From contig JAXLQV010000001.1 of NCBI GenBank assembly GCA_046331465.1, forward strand, positions 1,550,001 through 1,614,000: a stretch of 64,000 nt of DNA, given 5' to 3'. The translations under genes and the position numbers were made by a program. Positions 45,815 through 53,973 of this stretch are shown one piece after another. Every line of letters starts with the position of its first letter. The first letter of the stretch is position 1. The stretch comes from UBA5066 sp046331465 (GTDB taxonomy: Bacteria; Acidobacteriota; Thermoanaerobaculia; UBA5066). The notes below the pieces were generated by a model that worked only from the letters and a program-made list of their open reading frames with translations, did not search any database and was not told the DNA's origin.

Positions 45815-47513
45815 CGTCCCCTGCCTTCTCGTCGCCCTCCTCGCCGCGGTCCGCGGCGGGGAGGGCCACGCCGCCCCGGCCGGCGCGGCGCCCTTCGGCC
45901 CGGCGCCGGTCCTCACCTCGAGCCGGGGCATGGTCGTCTCCGCCGCGCCCGAAGCCTCGCGCGCCGGCGCCGAGGTCCTCGCGGCGGGAGGAAACGCGAT
46001 GGACGCGGCCATCGCCGCGGCGCTCGCGCTCGCCGTGGCCTACCCGCAGGCGGGCAACCTCGCGGGAGGCGGATTCCTCGTCGCGCGAACACCGGACGGC
46101 GCCGTGCACGCGCTCGACTTCCGCGAGACGGCCCCCGCGCGGGCGCGGCGCGACATGTACCTCGGGCCGGGCGGGAAGCCCGTCCCGAGGGCCTCGACGG
46201 CGTCCGCGCTCGCCGTCGCGGTCCCGGGCTCGGTCCGGGGCTACGCCGAGGCGCACCGCCGGCTCGGGAAGCTGCCGTGGGAGAAGGTCGTGGCGCCCGC
46301 GGTGCGCCTCGCCCGCGACGGTTTCCCCGTCCCGGAAGGCCTCGCGAGGGAGCTGCGCCAGGAGCGCGAGCTGCTCTCCCGCTGGGAGGAGACGCGCCGC
46401 GTCTTCCTCCCGGGCGGCGAGCCGCTCGCGCCGGGGACCCTCCTCCGGCAGCCCGTCCTCGCGCGGACCCTCGAGCGGATCGCGAAGGAAGGGCCGGAGG
46501 CGTTCCACCGTGGCGAGGTCGCGACGAGGATCGCCGCGTTCGTGGCGAGGCATGGCGGCGTCCTTTCCGAGGAGGACCTCGCCGGCTACGCTCCCGTCTG
46601 GCGTGCCCCGGACGAGATCCGGACCGGGAGGTTCACGGTCCACACGGCGCCGCTCCCGTCGTCGGCAGGCCTCGTCCTCCGATCGGTCCTCGCCCAGCTC
46701 GAGGTCGCGAGGGGCGTCGCGCCGACCGCCCTCGACGCAAAGGGGTACCACCTCCTTCTCGAGGCGGAGCGGCGCGCCTACGCCGACAGGAACCGGTGGC
46801 TCGGGGATGCCGACTGCGTCGCGGTCCCTCTCGCGGCGCTCCTCGCGCCGTCGCGGCTCGCGGCGCTTGGCGCGTCGATCGACCCGGCGCGCGCGACGCC
46901 GTCGGCCTCCGTCGACGGCGCGACCGCCCTCGAGCGCGAGGAGACGACGCACCTCTCGGTGGCCACGCCGGACGGCTTCGCGGTCTCGCTGACGACGACG
47001 CTGAACGGCTCGTTCGGCAACGGCGCCGTCGTCCCGGGCGTCGGCGTCCTCCTGAACAACGAGATGGACGACTTCGCCATCGCCCCCGGCGTCTCGAACC
47101 TCTACGGCCTCGTGCAAGGGAGCTCGAACGAGGTGCGTGCCGGCGGGAGACCGCTCTCGTCGATGGCGCCGACGATCGTCGAGCGGGACGGCCGCCCCGT
47201 CCTGGTCGTCGGGTCGCCCGGGGGCTCGACGATCCCGACGACGGTCCTGCAGGTCCTCCTGCGGACTCTCGCCGGCGCGGACCTCGCCGCGGCCGTCGCC
47301 GCTCCGCGCCTCCACCACCAGCACGCGCCGGACGTGGTGTACTTCGAGAGGGGAAAGGTGCCCGCGCCGCTTCTCGCGGCGCTGCGCGGCCGCGGGCACG
47401 TCCTCCGCGGGCGCGACCCGATCGGAAAGGTCCACGCGATCGCGTTCGACGCCGACGGCCGTCTCACCGGCGCGGCCGACCCGCGCGGGTGGGGCGCGCC
47501 GGCGGCCCCCTGA
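45780..47513 (+). CDS. ggt: Gamma-glutamyltranspeptidase
   Basis: Periplasmic Ntn-hydrolase that cleaves glutathione and other gamma-glutamyl compounds; 577-residue precursor with an N-terminal signal (VPCLLVALLAAVRGGEGHAA). Autoprocessing should occur before T390 in EREETTHLSV, giving large and small subunits. The substrate Arg region LDFRETAPA, then LNGSFGNGAVV, LLNNEMDDF and SSMAPTIV are all family markers. ATG 45780 lies within the end of the kinase gene, so the two are translationally coupled. The coupling to a kinase is unusual. Confidence 0.93.
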   Translation: MRPASSSSRSASVPCLLVALLAAVRGGEGHAAPAGAAPFGPAPVLTSSRGMVVSAAPEASRAGAEVLAAGGNAMDAAIAAALALAVAYPQAGNLAGGGFLVARTPDGAVHALDFRETAPARARRDMYLGPGGKPVPRASTASALAVAVPGSVRGYAEAHRRLGKLPWEKVVAPAVRLARDGFPVPEGLARELRQERELLSRWEETRRVFLPGGEPLAPGTLLRQPVLARTLERIAKEGPEAFHRGEVATRIAAFVARHGGVLSEEDLAGYAPVWRAPDEIRTGRFTVHTAPLPSSAGLVLRSVLAQLEVARGVAPTALDAKGYHLLLEAERRAYADRNRWLGDADCVAVPLAALLAPSRLAALGASIDPARATPSASVDGATALEREETTHLSVATPDGFAVSLTTTLNGSFGNGAVVPGVGVLLNNEMDDFAIAPGVSNLYGLVQGSSNEVRAGGRPLSSMAPTIVERDGRPVLVVGSPGGSTIPTTVLQVLLRTLAGADLAAAVAAPRLHHQHAPDVVYFERGKVPAPLLAALRGRGHVLRGRDPIGKVHAIAFDADGRLTGAADPRGWGAPAAP

Positions 47514-47562
47514 GCGCGCGCTCGGGCGTCGGTCGACGCTTCCCTTCCGGCAGGGCCCGTGC

Positions 47563-47568
47563 TATCTT
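47563..47568 (+). promoter_or_regulatory. -10-like element (TATCTT) for tRNA-Pro
   Basis: TATCTT lies 18 nt before the tRNA; the -35 region is unclear. Confidence 0.4.
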
Positions 47569-47586
47569 CCGCGTCCGCGCGTTCTT

Positions 47587-47663
<77 letters not shown>

Positions 47664-47674
47664 TCGCAAGTGAC

Positions 47675-47702
47675 GACCCCGCCTCCCGAGCGGGGTCTTT
47701 TT
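47675..47702 (+). terminator. Rho-independent terminator of tRNA-Pro
   Basis: GACCCCGC (47675-47682) pairs with GCGGGGTC (47690-47697), 7-nt loop, then five T. Confidence 0.9.
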
Positions 47703-47752
47703 CCGTTAGTCTGGCGCGAACGCGGGGCCGGGGCGGCAGGAAGGACGAGGCG

Positions 47753-48520
47753 ATGGGCGTTGGCGGCGTCTCGGTGACGGTCGACGGCACGGCGGCCACG
47801 GTCACGTTCTGGAGGCCCCCCGAGAACGTCCTCGACCGGGAGACGGTCGCGACGCTCGAGGCGAGGCTCCGCGAGGTCGCGCGGCGCCGCGACATCCGGC
47901 TCGTCGCTCTCGCCGCGAGAGGCGAGGACTTCTGCAACGGGACGGAGATCCTCCCGGCCGACGGCGGCCAGGCGGAGGCGCTCTCCTCGGCGTGGCACTC
48001 CCTCGTCCGTTTCCTCCTGACCTGCGAGGTGCCGACCTGCGCGCTCGTCCAGGGCCGCGCGCTCGGCGCCGGAGCCGAGCTCGCGCTCGCCTGCGACTTC
48101 GTGTTCGCCGAGACGACGGCCAGCTTCGGCTTTCCCGAGATCCACCGCGGCTCGTTCCCGCCGGTCGCGGCGGTGCTGCTCGAGCGGCGGACGGGGAGGA
48201 CGAAGGCGGCGGACCTGATCCTCTGCGGCGCCGCGATGACGGCCGAGGCCGCCGAGCGGCGGGGGCTCGTCAACGCGCTCGTGAACCCGGGCGACCTCGT
48301 CGAGGCGCTCGAGACGATGCGATCCCGCCTCGAGACCCTCTCGGCCTCCTCGCTCCGCCTCGCCAAGCGCGCCCTGAACCAGGGCTCCTGCGGGGATCCT
48401 CTCTCCGCCCTCTCCGCCGTCGAACGGACCTGGACCCGCGAGCTCATGCGGACCGAGGACGCGGCCGAGGGAATCCGGGCCGCCCTCGAGGGCCGGCCGC
48501 CGGTCTGGAAGGACCGGTAG
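47753..48520 (+). CDS. Enoyl-CoA hydratase/isomerase family (crotonase), resembles dienoyl-CoA hydratases
   Basis: 255 residues. The oxyanion-hole segments ARGEDFCNGTE and QGRALGAGAELALACDFVFAE are clear. FGFPEIHRGSFPPVAAVLLERRTG keeps the first catalytic Glu, but the second crotonase Glu is replaced in GSFPP. This form, including the FPP, resembles cyclohexa-1,5-diene-1-carbonyl-CoA hydratases of anaerobic aromatic degradation, but that assignment is tentative. A TAGTCT -10-like hexamer (47707-47712) and GGAAGGA precede ATG 47753. Confidence 0.82.
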   Translation: MGVGGVSVTVDGTAATVTFWRPPENVLDRETVATLEARLREVARRRDIRLVALAARGEDFCNGTEILPADGGQAEALSSAWHSLVRFLLTCEVPTCALVQGRALGAGAELALACDFVFAETTASFGFPEIHRGSFPPVAAVLLERRTGRTKAADLILCGAAMTAEAAERRGLVNALVNPGDLVEALETMRSRLETLSASSLRLAKRALNQGSCGDPLSALSAVERTWTRELMRTEDAAEGIRAALEGRPPVWKDR

Positions 48521-48551
48521 GGGAGCTCCCCGCCTCCGTGGAGAGAGGAAA

Positions 48552-48582
48552 CCCCGCCACGGGGAGGGGACCCGTGGCGGGG
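48552..48582. terminator. Strong hairpin between convergent genes
   Basis: CCCCGCCACGGG pairs perfectly with CCCGTGGCGGGG (12-bp stem, 7-nt loop). It lies between the crotonase stop and the anti-sigma stop; no T-tract. The rest of the 168-bp gap shows nothing further. Confidence 0.55.
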
Positions 48583-48688
48583 CGGAGGAAGGAGACGGCG
48601 CCGATCGGGAGGGCGCCTTCCGGGGTCACGAGGTCGAGTGCAGGACCGGACTCACCCTTCGCGCCGTAGTGTCCGATCGGGGCCGGAA

Positions 48689-49531
48689 CTAACGCGGCGG
48701 CGGGCCGGGAGGGACGCCGACGTCGAGGAGCACCGAGAAGACGGGTGCGCCGCCCGCGAAGAGCGTGGCGCCCACCCGCCCGGGTCCGGGAACGCCGGGA
48801 GGGAGCCTCACCGCGAGGTCCGCCGACGCCCCCGCGGTGAGCGGCTGGTCGCCGCTGTCCCAGACGATTGCGCCCGACCCGTCGCGCAGGGCGACCCGCC
48901 AGGCGCGCGCGTCGGCGGGCGCCGCGGAGCGCGGGATGACGAGGACGAGGGGCGAGCCCGGGGAGCGCTCGACGCGGCGGACGGCGACGCCCTCGGCGGC
49001 CGGCGCCTGCAGGACGATGGCCGGGGTGGCGGGGACCACGCCTCCGGCGGCGGCGGTGACCGCGGCCGGGGCGGGGACGTTCAGCCCGGCGCGCAGCGTC
49101 GTCAGCTGCTCCTTCAGCCGCAGCGCCGTGACGAGCGAGGCGAGAAGCAGGATCCCGAGGAGCGCGAACGCGACGACGATGCCGGTGCGGCCCGGGAAGA
49201 GACCTGTGGAGGGGGCCGGTGCCGCGGCCCGCGACAGCGTCCGGACGTGCTCGTCGCGGGCGATCTTCCGGCGCAGCCGGGTCGTCGTCTCGACCCGCTC
49301 GCGGTAGTAGGGGGTCGCGAGAAGCGCCTGCTCGAACCGGTGGCGATCCGAGTCGCTGAGGCGACCGAGGACGTAGTCCGAAACGAGGAGGTCCTCCTCG
49401 GCCTCGACGCGATCGAGGAGGGCGTCGTCGGCGAAGTACGATTCCTCGAACCGGGCGCGCTCGGCTTCGGCGAGGTTCCTGAGCAGGTACTCGCGGATGC
49501 GGCCCTTCTCGACCGCGGGCTCGCGGTTCAC
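48689..49531 (-). CDS. Probable membrane anti-sigma factor without zinc ligands
   Basis: 280 residues. The N-terminal domain (about 1-80, REYLLRNLAEAERARFEESY, LVSDYVLGRLSDSDRHRFEQ) has the helical pattern of anti-sigma domains but lacks the His-x3-Cys-x2-Cys zinc site. A membrane helix follows (about 113-135, GIVVAFALLGILLLASLVTAL). The outer part is Ala/Val/Pro-rich with a beta-sandwich look (DARAWRVALRDGSGAIVWDSG). GTG 49531 overlaps the stop of the ECF sigma gene by 4 bp, which is the main reason for the call. Confidence 0.75.
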   Translation of the reverse strand: MNREPAVEKGRIREYLLRNLAEAERARFEESYFADDALLDRVEAEEDLLVSDYVLGRLSDSDRHRFEQALLATPYYRERVETTTRLRRKIARDEHVRTLSRAAAPAPSTGLFPGRTGIVVAFALLGILLLASLVTALRLKEQLTTLRAGLNVPAPAAVTAAAGGVVPATPAIVLQAPAAEGVAVRRVERSPGSPLVLVIPRSAAPADARAWRVALRDGSGAIVWDSGDQPLTAGASADLAVRLPPGVPGPGRVGATLFAGGAPVFSVLLDVGVPPGPPPR

Positions 49532-50112
49532 TCGTTCTCCCCGTCGCGGGGGAGGTTGCGCCGCTCTTCCTCCCGCATCTCGCGGACGGCGGACCGCGCG
49601 GCCGTGCTGTCCATCTTCTTCCGCAGCTCCCGCTTGGCCCGGTAGACCCTCATGTCGACGGCGTCCGTCGTGATCCCCTCCTCGCGCGCGATCGTGCGCG
49701 AGGGGACCTCCTCGACGAAGCGCCGGACGAGGAGGACTCGCATTCGCGCCGGGAGGAGCTCGAGGGCCTTCCTCACGATCAGCCTGCGGCTGCTGCTGAG
49801 CGCGTCGCTCAGGGGGTCCTCGGTCCCCGCGAGGTCGAGGACGCCCGACAGGCCCTCGTGCTTGTTCGCCCGCTGGACCCGGCGGCAATACTCGAAGAAG
49901 ACGTTCTTGGCGACGCCGAGAGAGTAGGCCTCCGGGGAGTCGAGCGGCTCTCCGCGGCTCACGCGCTGGAGGACGCGAAGGAGCGTCTCCTGGACGAGGT
50001 CGCACGCTTCGTCCTCGGTGCGGACTCCGCGGGAAAGAAAGAACCGCCTCAGCTTCTCGGGAATACGCCCGAGCTCGGCCTCGAATGGATCCGCCCAGGG
50101 AGGTGTCGACAT
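49528..50112 (-). CDS. ECF-type RNA polymerase sigma factor
   Basis: 194 residues from ATG 50112. Region 2 (about 10-80) includes DEACDLVQETLLRVLQRV. Region 4 (about 120-175) has LPARMRVLLVRRFVEEVPSRTIAREEGIT, then TDAVDMRVYRAKRELRKKM. A longer frame begins at ATG 50220, but that codon touches a TATATA box and the added residues are unlike sigma factors. It is followed by its likely anti-sigma in a 4-bp overlap. The signal it answers to is unknown. Confidence 0.86.
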   Translation of the reverse strand: MSTPPWADPFEAELGRIPEKLRRFFLSRGVRTEDEACDLVQETLLRVLQRVSRGEPLDSPEAYSLGVAKNVFFEYCRRVQRANKHEGLSGVLDLAGTEDPLSDALSSSRRLIVRKALELLPARMRVLLVRRFVEEVPSRTIAREEGITTDAVDMRVYRAKRELRKKMDSTAARSAVREMREEERRNLPRDGENE

Positions 50113-50233
50113 CGTCTTCGGCACTGCAGACGCAAAGCCCGGACCGCGCCGGGCGTCCCATTTCCGCGATTCTAAGGCGACTTTGCCCTCGACCTCGAGC
50201 TTCCGAATTGAATAAGGCATTTATATAAGTTTT

Positions 50234-50248
50234 CCTAATGAATTTAGG
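50234..50248. promoter_or_regulatory. Inverted repeat CCTAA-N5-TTAGG upstream of the sigma gene
   Basis: A 15-bp dyad with a 5-nt spacer, just upstream (minus-strand sense) of the TATATA box. Possible operator for the sigma/anti-sigma operon. Confidence 0.35.
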
Positions 50249-50357
50249 AGCGTAAGCGAATCTGCCACATTTCATCTGCAATACAGGTGGGTCCGACAGG
50301 GCGCGACGTGAGCGGCGGCTGCCTTTGGTGCCGACCCGAGTCTGCCGGGATGACCGC

Positions 50358-50385
50358 TTGACTTGCGGTGAAATTGCGCCATAAT
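50358..50385 (+). promoter_or_regulatory. Sigma-70 promoter for lexA
   Basis: TTGACT (50358-50363), 16-bp spacer, CATAAT (50380-50385). Transcription would begin near 50392. Confidence 0.65.
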
Positions 50386-50412
50386 GAGTCGCGAGCCTGT
50401 CGTGCCGTATCT

Positions 50413-50429
50413 TATTTCGTAAGGAAATA
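50413..50429. promoter_or_regulatory. Inverted repeat TATTTC-N5-GAAATA in the lexA leader, candidate LexA operator
   Basis: A perfect 6-bp dyad with a 5-nt spacer, about 20 nt downstream of the predicted transcription start and 22 bp before the lexA ATG. A repressor bound here would block its own gene. The sequence is unlike the E. coli or Bacillus LexA boxes. Confidence 0.45.
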
Positions 50430-50451
50430 TCGGAGAAAGGCCGAAAGAATT

Positions 50452-51066
50452 ATGGCTGGACGACCGAATCTGACCGAAAGGCAGCAGGAGATCGTGACCT
50501 TCATCCGCGACTACCGGACCCGGAGAGGGATCGCCCCGACCCAGCGCGAGATCTGCGAGCACTTCGGCTACTCCTCCTTCGGGACCCTGCAGAAGCACAT
50601 CCGGCTCCTCCTCGACAAGGGAGTGCTCGTTCGCGACTGGAACCAGCGCCGTTCTCTCGACGTCGCCGACGAGGCGGTCGGAGCGCCGGCCCTCGAGATC
50701 CCCCTCCTCGGACGGATCGCCGCCGGGAGCCCGATCGAGGTCCTCCCGGGCGACGACCGCCTCCACGTCCCGGAGTCGCTCACGCGCAAGGGGGAGAACT
50801 TCGTCCTCCTCGTCAGCGGCGACTCGATGATCGACGAGGGGATCCGTGACGGCGACTGGGTCGTCGTCCACCGCAGGACTCGCGCGGAGAACGGCGAGAT
50901 GGTCGCCGCGCTCGTCAACGGCGAGGCGACGCTGAAGCGGCTCTACCGCGAGCCCGAGGGGCGCGTCCGCCTCCAGCCGTCGAACGCGAGGCTCGAGCCG
51001 ATCCGCGCCCGCGAGGAGGACGTCCAGGTGCAGGGGATCGTCGTCGGCCTGATGCGCCGGTACTGA
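50452..51066 (+). CDS. lexA: LexA repressor
   Basis: SOS repressor, 204 residues. The winged helix-turn-helix is at about 1-65 (LTERQQEIVTFIRDY, APTQREICEHFGYSSFGTLQ). The self-cleavage site A91-G92 is in GRIAAGSPIE, the catalytic Ser125 in SGDSMIDEGI and Lys162 in NGEATLKRLYRE, so RecA-stimulated cleavage should work. ATG 50452 has GGAGAAAGG upstream; a longer frame from 50368 would start before the predicted transcription start. Confidence 0.95.
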   Translation: MAGRPNLTERQQEIVTFIRDYRTRRGIAPTQREICEHFGYSSFGTLQKHIRLLLDKGVLVRDWNQRRSLDVADEAVGAPALEIPLLGRIAAGSPIEVLPGDDRLHVPESLTRKGENFVLLVSGDSMIDEGIRDGDWVVVHRRTRAENGEMVAALVNGEATLKRLYREPEGRVRLQPSNARLEPIRAREEDVQVQGIVVGLMRRY

Positions 51067-51094
51067 TTGCTATTCTCGCCGGCGGGAGGCGAGG

Positions 51095-52894
51095 ATGGCG
51101 ATGACGAAGCGTCCGGGGCCGGCGACCGCGTTCACGGTCTCGATGCCGAGGCCCGCGACGCACCTCTTCGAGATCTCGATGGACGTGGCGCCCTTCGGCC
51201 GCGCCGTCCGCTCCTTCGACCTCTGCCTTCCGGCCTGGACTCCCGGCTCCTACCTCGTCCGGGATCACGCCCGGCACGTCCGCGACCTCGTCGTCGCCGG
51301 TCCGTCGGGTTCGACACTTCCGGTGCGCAAGGTCGAGAAGAGCCGCTGGAGGGTGACCGTGGGGGCGCGCGGGGAGAGGGGACCGTTCCGCGTCTCGTAC
51401 CGCGTCTACGCCTTCGAGCTGACCGTCCGCACGTCGCACGTCGACGCGTCGCACGGATACGGCAACGGCGCGTGCCTCTTCCTTCACGTCGACGGGCGGA
51501 AGGACGAGCCGCAGCTCCTGCGCTTCCGGCTCCCGCGCGGCTGGAAGGCGTCCGTCGCCCTCCCGCGGCGTGGCGGCGCCTTCGTCGCCTCGGACTACGA
51601 CGAGCTCGTCGACTCTCCCTTCGAGTGCGGCACCCACCGGACCTTCGCGTTCCGCGTCCGGGGCGTCCCTCACACCCTCGCGCTCTGGGGCGAGGGGAAC
51701 GAGGATCCCGAGAGGCTCGTCCGGGACCTGGGCCGCCTCGTCGAGGCCGCCGCGTCGCTCTTCGGGGGCCTTCCCTACGAGCGCTACCTCTTCCTCGTCC
51801 ACCTCGCCGAGGGGGCTCGGGGCGGGCTCGAGCACCGCGCGTCGCAGAGCTGCGGTGTCTCGCCCTGGAAGTTCCGTCCCGAGAAGTCGTACCGGGACGT
51901 CCTCTCGCTCTTCTCGCACGAGCTCTTCCACGCGTGGAACGTCAAGCGGATCCGTCCCGCGGGGCTCGGCCCGTTCGACTACGCGCGCGAGACGTACGTG
52001 CGGGACCTCTGGGCGCTCGAAGGGGTGACGTCCTACTACGAGCACCTCCTCCTCGTGAGGGCCGGTCTCGAGGAGCCGAAGCACGCCTTCGAGGCGTGGG
52101 CGAGGGACGTGAAGGATCACCGGGAGACTCCGGGCCGCCTCGTCCAGAGCGTCGAGGAGGCCTCCTTCGACGCCTGGATCCGGTTCTACCGGCCCGACGA
52201 GAACTCCCCAAACGTCTCCGAGAGCTACTACCGCCGCGGGGCTCTCGTCGGCCTGGCCCTCGACCTCGCGATCCGGTCCGAGTCGGATGGTCGCCGGTCG
52301 CTCGACGACGTCCTCCTCTCGCTCTGGCGCCGTTGGGGCTCGCGCGGGAAGCCCTACCCGGAGGGAGCCTGGGAGGCCGCGGCCGTCGAGGCGGGCGGCC
52401 CCGGCATGACGGCGCTCTTCGACCGATGGGTCCGGGGGGTCGAGAGCCCTCCGTTCGAGGAGCTGCTGCGGCGCCTCGGACTCGTCCTCCGGGAGAAGCC
52501 GGAACACGACGAGGGGAACGGCGGGGAGCCCGCCGGCGTCGGCGAGCGGGGAGACTTCGGCTGGAAAACGAAAACGGACGGGGGAAGGCTCCTCGTCTCC
52601 GAGGTCTATGACGGCCGCGCGGCGTGCGCGGCGGGAGTCTCGGCCGGAGACGAGGTCGTCGCGCTCGACGGGGTGAGAGCGGACGAGGAGCAGCTGAAGA
52701 GGTTCGCCCGCGACGTCTCTCCGGGACGTGCGGTCCGGCTCCACCTCTTCCGGCTCGGCCGGCTCGTCGAGGTTCCACTCGTTCTCGGTGCCCGCAGGGC
52801 TGTCGGCCTCGAGATCGTCCCGGACCCCGCCGCGGGAGCGCGCGAGAAGTCGCTTCTCGCGGGATGGCTCGGCGCGCCCGTTCCTGCCTCCTGA
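51095..52894 (+). CDS. M61 (glycyl aminopeptidase) family metallopeptidase with PDZ domain
   Basis: 599 residues, no evident signal peptide. A beta-rich N-domain (about 1-190) precedes a thermolysin-like catalytic domain with HELFHAWNVKRIRP (HExxH) and the third ligand in WALEGVTSYYEH. A C-terminal PDZ domain (about 485-580, LLVSEVYDGRAACAAGVSAGDEVVALDG) closes the usual M61 layout. ATG 51095 follows GGAGGCGAGG. It is 28 bp after lexA, so it may be in the same transcript. Confidence 0.9.
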   Translation: MAMTKRPGPATAFTVSMPRPATHLFEISMDVAPFGRAVRSFDLCLPAWTPGSYLVRDHARHVRDLVVAGPSGSTLPVRKVEKSRWRVTVGARGERGPFRVSYRVYAFELTVRTSHVDASHGYGNGACLFLHVDGRKDEPQLLRFRLPRGWKASVALPRRGGAFVASDYDELVDSPFECGTHRTFAFRVRGVPHTLALWGEGNEDPERLVRDLGRLVEAAASLFGGLPYERYLFLVHLAEGARGGLEHRASQSCGVSPWKFRPEKSYRDVLSLFSHELFHAWNVKRIRPAGLGPFDYARETYVRDLWALEGVTSYYEHLLLVRAGLEEPKHAFEAWARDVKDHRETPGRLVQSVEEASFDAWIRFYRPDENSPNVSESYYRRGALVGLALDLAIRSESDGRRSLDDVLLSLWRRWGSRGKPYPEGAWEAAAVEAGGPGMTALFDRWVRGVESPPFEELLRRLGLVLREKPEHDEGNGGEPAGVGERGDFGWKTKTDGGRLLVSEVYDGRAACAAGVSAGDEVVALDGVRADEEQLKRFARDVSPGRAVRLHLFRLGRLVEVPLVLGARRAVGLEIVPDPAAGAREKSLLAGWLGAPVPAS

Positions 52895-52964
52895 CCGGTC
52901 CCCCCCACCCGGAGCGGCGCACCTCGGGCGCAAGTGCCCCCGTTCGGGCGCGAAGTTTGCTTGC

Positions 52965-52993
52965 TTGACGGTTCCGCCAACCTCACCCATATT
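52965..52993 (+). promoter_or_regulatory. Sigma-70 promoter for the lysozyme-like gene
   Basis: TTGACG (52965-52970), 17-bp spacer, CATATT (52988-52993). It gives a leader of about 90 nt before ATG 53092. Confidence 0.55.
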
Positions 52994-53091
52994 CCGAGCA
53001 TCCTAGGGTTACCCCTCGCAGTCGGCCACGGTTGGCGCGAGGTCGGCGTGGCCGCTCAGGAAATCCGAAAAACCTTGAATAGTGGAGTTTT

Positions 53092-53685
53092 ATGCATCGA
53101 CGCGACGAGGAACGAGACGAGGCGAACGACCGACGAAGCCGGGGGACGACCCTCCGGCTGGTCGGGGCGGGCCTCGCATCGGTGCTCGCCATCGGCGTCC
53201 CGATCGACGGGAGCGGGGGCGTGAAGGCGGGGGGCCCGACGGTGGTCACCCCGACCCGGCTTCCCGGCTTCACGACCCTTCCCGCGGGGTGGCCCGATCC
53301 GGCCCCGGAGCTGAAGGGAGCCCTCCAGGAGGACGTCTGGGCGATGGTCTACGCCTCCTGCCGGCGGTACGGCATCACCGACCAGGCGCTCGCCATGTAC
53401 CAGGTCCTGTGGGAGGAGAGCCGCCTCACCTCGAAGGTCCGGTCCGGCTGCGGCCGCTACCACGGGATCAGCCAGTTCACGCCGTACACGTTCCGGAGGA
53501 ACGTGGAGGCGATGCGCCGGCTCGGGCTGATCTGGGGGGACGAGCGGTGGTCGCCGTTCGACCCTTCCCAGGCGATCGAGGTCATGGCCTGGATGTGGAG
53601 CCAGGGATACCAGGACCACTGGGGCCCGTACCGTCGTGTCATCCGGAGGCTCGCGACCGCCCGGGCTGCCGAACGGCTGAACTGA
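53092..53685 (+). CDS. Exported lytic-transglycosylase/lysozyme-like protein
   Basis: 197 residues. A charged N-region is followed by a signal-like helix (LRLVGAGLASVLAIGVPI). The globular part has YQVLWEESRLTSKVRSGCG with a probable catalytic Glu and GRYHGISQFTPYTFRRNVEAM, matching the Glu and G-x-x-Q-x-x-P-x-T-F signature of soluble lytic transglycosylases. AIEVMAWMWSQGYQDHWGPY fits the C-terminal helix. It is short for the family, basically a bare catalytic domain. It is followed directly by the 65-bp repeats. Confidence 0.75.
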   Translation: MHRRDEERDEANDRRSRGTTLRLVGAGLASVLAIGVPIDGSGGVKAGGPTVVTPTRLPGFTTLPAGWPDPAPELKGALQEDVWAMVYASCRRYGITDQALAMYQVLWEESRLTSKVRSGCGRYHGISQFTPYTFRRNVEAMRRLGLIWGDERWSPFDPSQAIEVMAWMWSQGYQDHWGPYRRVIRRLATARAAERLN

Positions 53686-53688
53686 AGT

Positions 53689-53945
53689 GGATCGGGGAGG
53701 CTCGCCACGAGCCTCCCCGCGGCGCCTGCGGCGCCTCCCCTCGGAAGGGGGCTGGATCGGGGAGGCTCGCCACGAGCCTCCCCGCGGCGCCTGCGGCGCC
53801 TCCCCTCGGAAAGGGGCTGGATCGTGGAGGCTCGCCACGAGCCTCCCCGCGGCGCCTGCGGCGCCTCCCCTCGGAAAGGGGCTGGATCGGGGAGGCTCGC
53901 CACGAGCCTCCCCGCGGCGCCCGCGGCGCCTGACCTCGGGAGGGA
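53689..53945. repeat. Four tandem 65-bp palindromic repeats
   Basis: Units begin at 53689, 53754, 53819 and 53884. Copies 1-3 differ from one another by single bases; copy 4 decays in its last 20 bp. Each unit holds a near-perfect hairpin (GGGGAGGCTCG-cca-CGAGCCTCCCC; copy 3 has one mismatch) followed by GGCGCC-tgc-GGCGCC and a CCCCT...AGGGG arm pair. They fill the gap between two convergent genes (stops at 53685 and 53974). All frames stay open because the unit is not a multiple of three and lacks stops, but no protein is supported. Confidence 0.93.
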
Positions 53946-53973
53946 GGGTCGATCGGCGGAGCCGGGCGGGTCT

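Larger units (their letters stand above)
50113..50451. other. AT-rich divergent control region between the ECF sigma gene and lexA
   Basis: A 339-bp gap clearly richer in A and T than the rest of the window, especially 50205-50285 and 50365-50450. It holds the lexA promoter, TATATA on the minus strand near 50222-50228 that may serve the sigma gene, and two inverted repeats. No further gene is supported. Confidence 0.7.

Noticed and set aside
42623..46012. 1129-aa minus-strand open frame
   Set aside because: Antisense shadow of the kinase gene, created by its Pro/Ala-rich linker codons.
50113..50220. N-terminal extension of the ECF sigma factor to ATG 50220
   Set aside because: The ATG abuts a TATATA box and the added residues do not resemble sigma region 1 or 2. 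Kept only as a possibility.
53689..53945. CRISPR array
   Set aside because: The units are directly abutting, with no unique spacers, and no cas genes are present.
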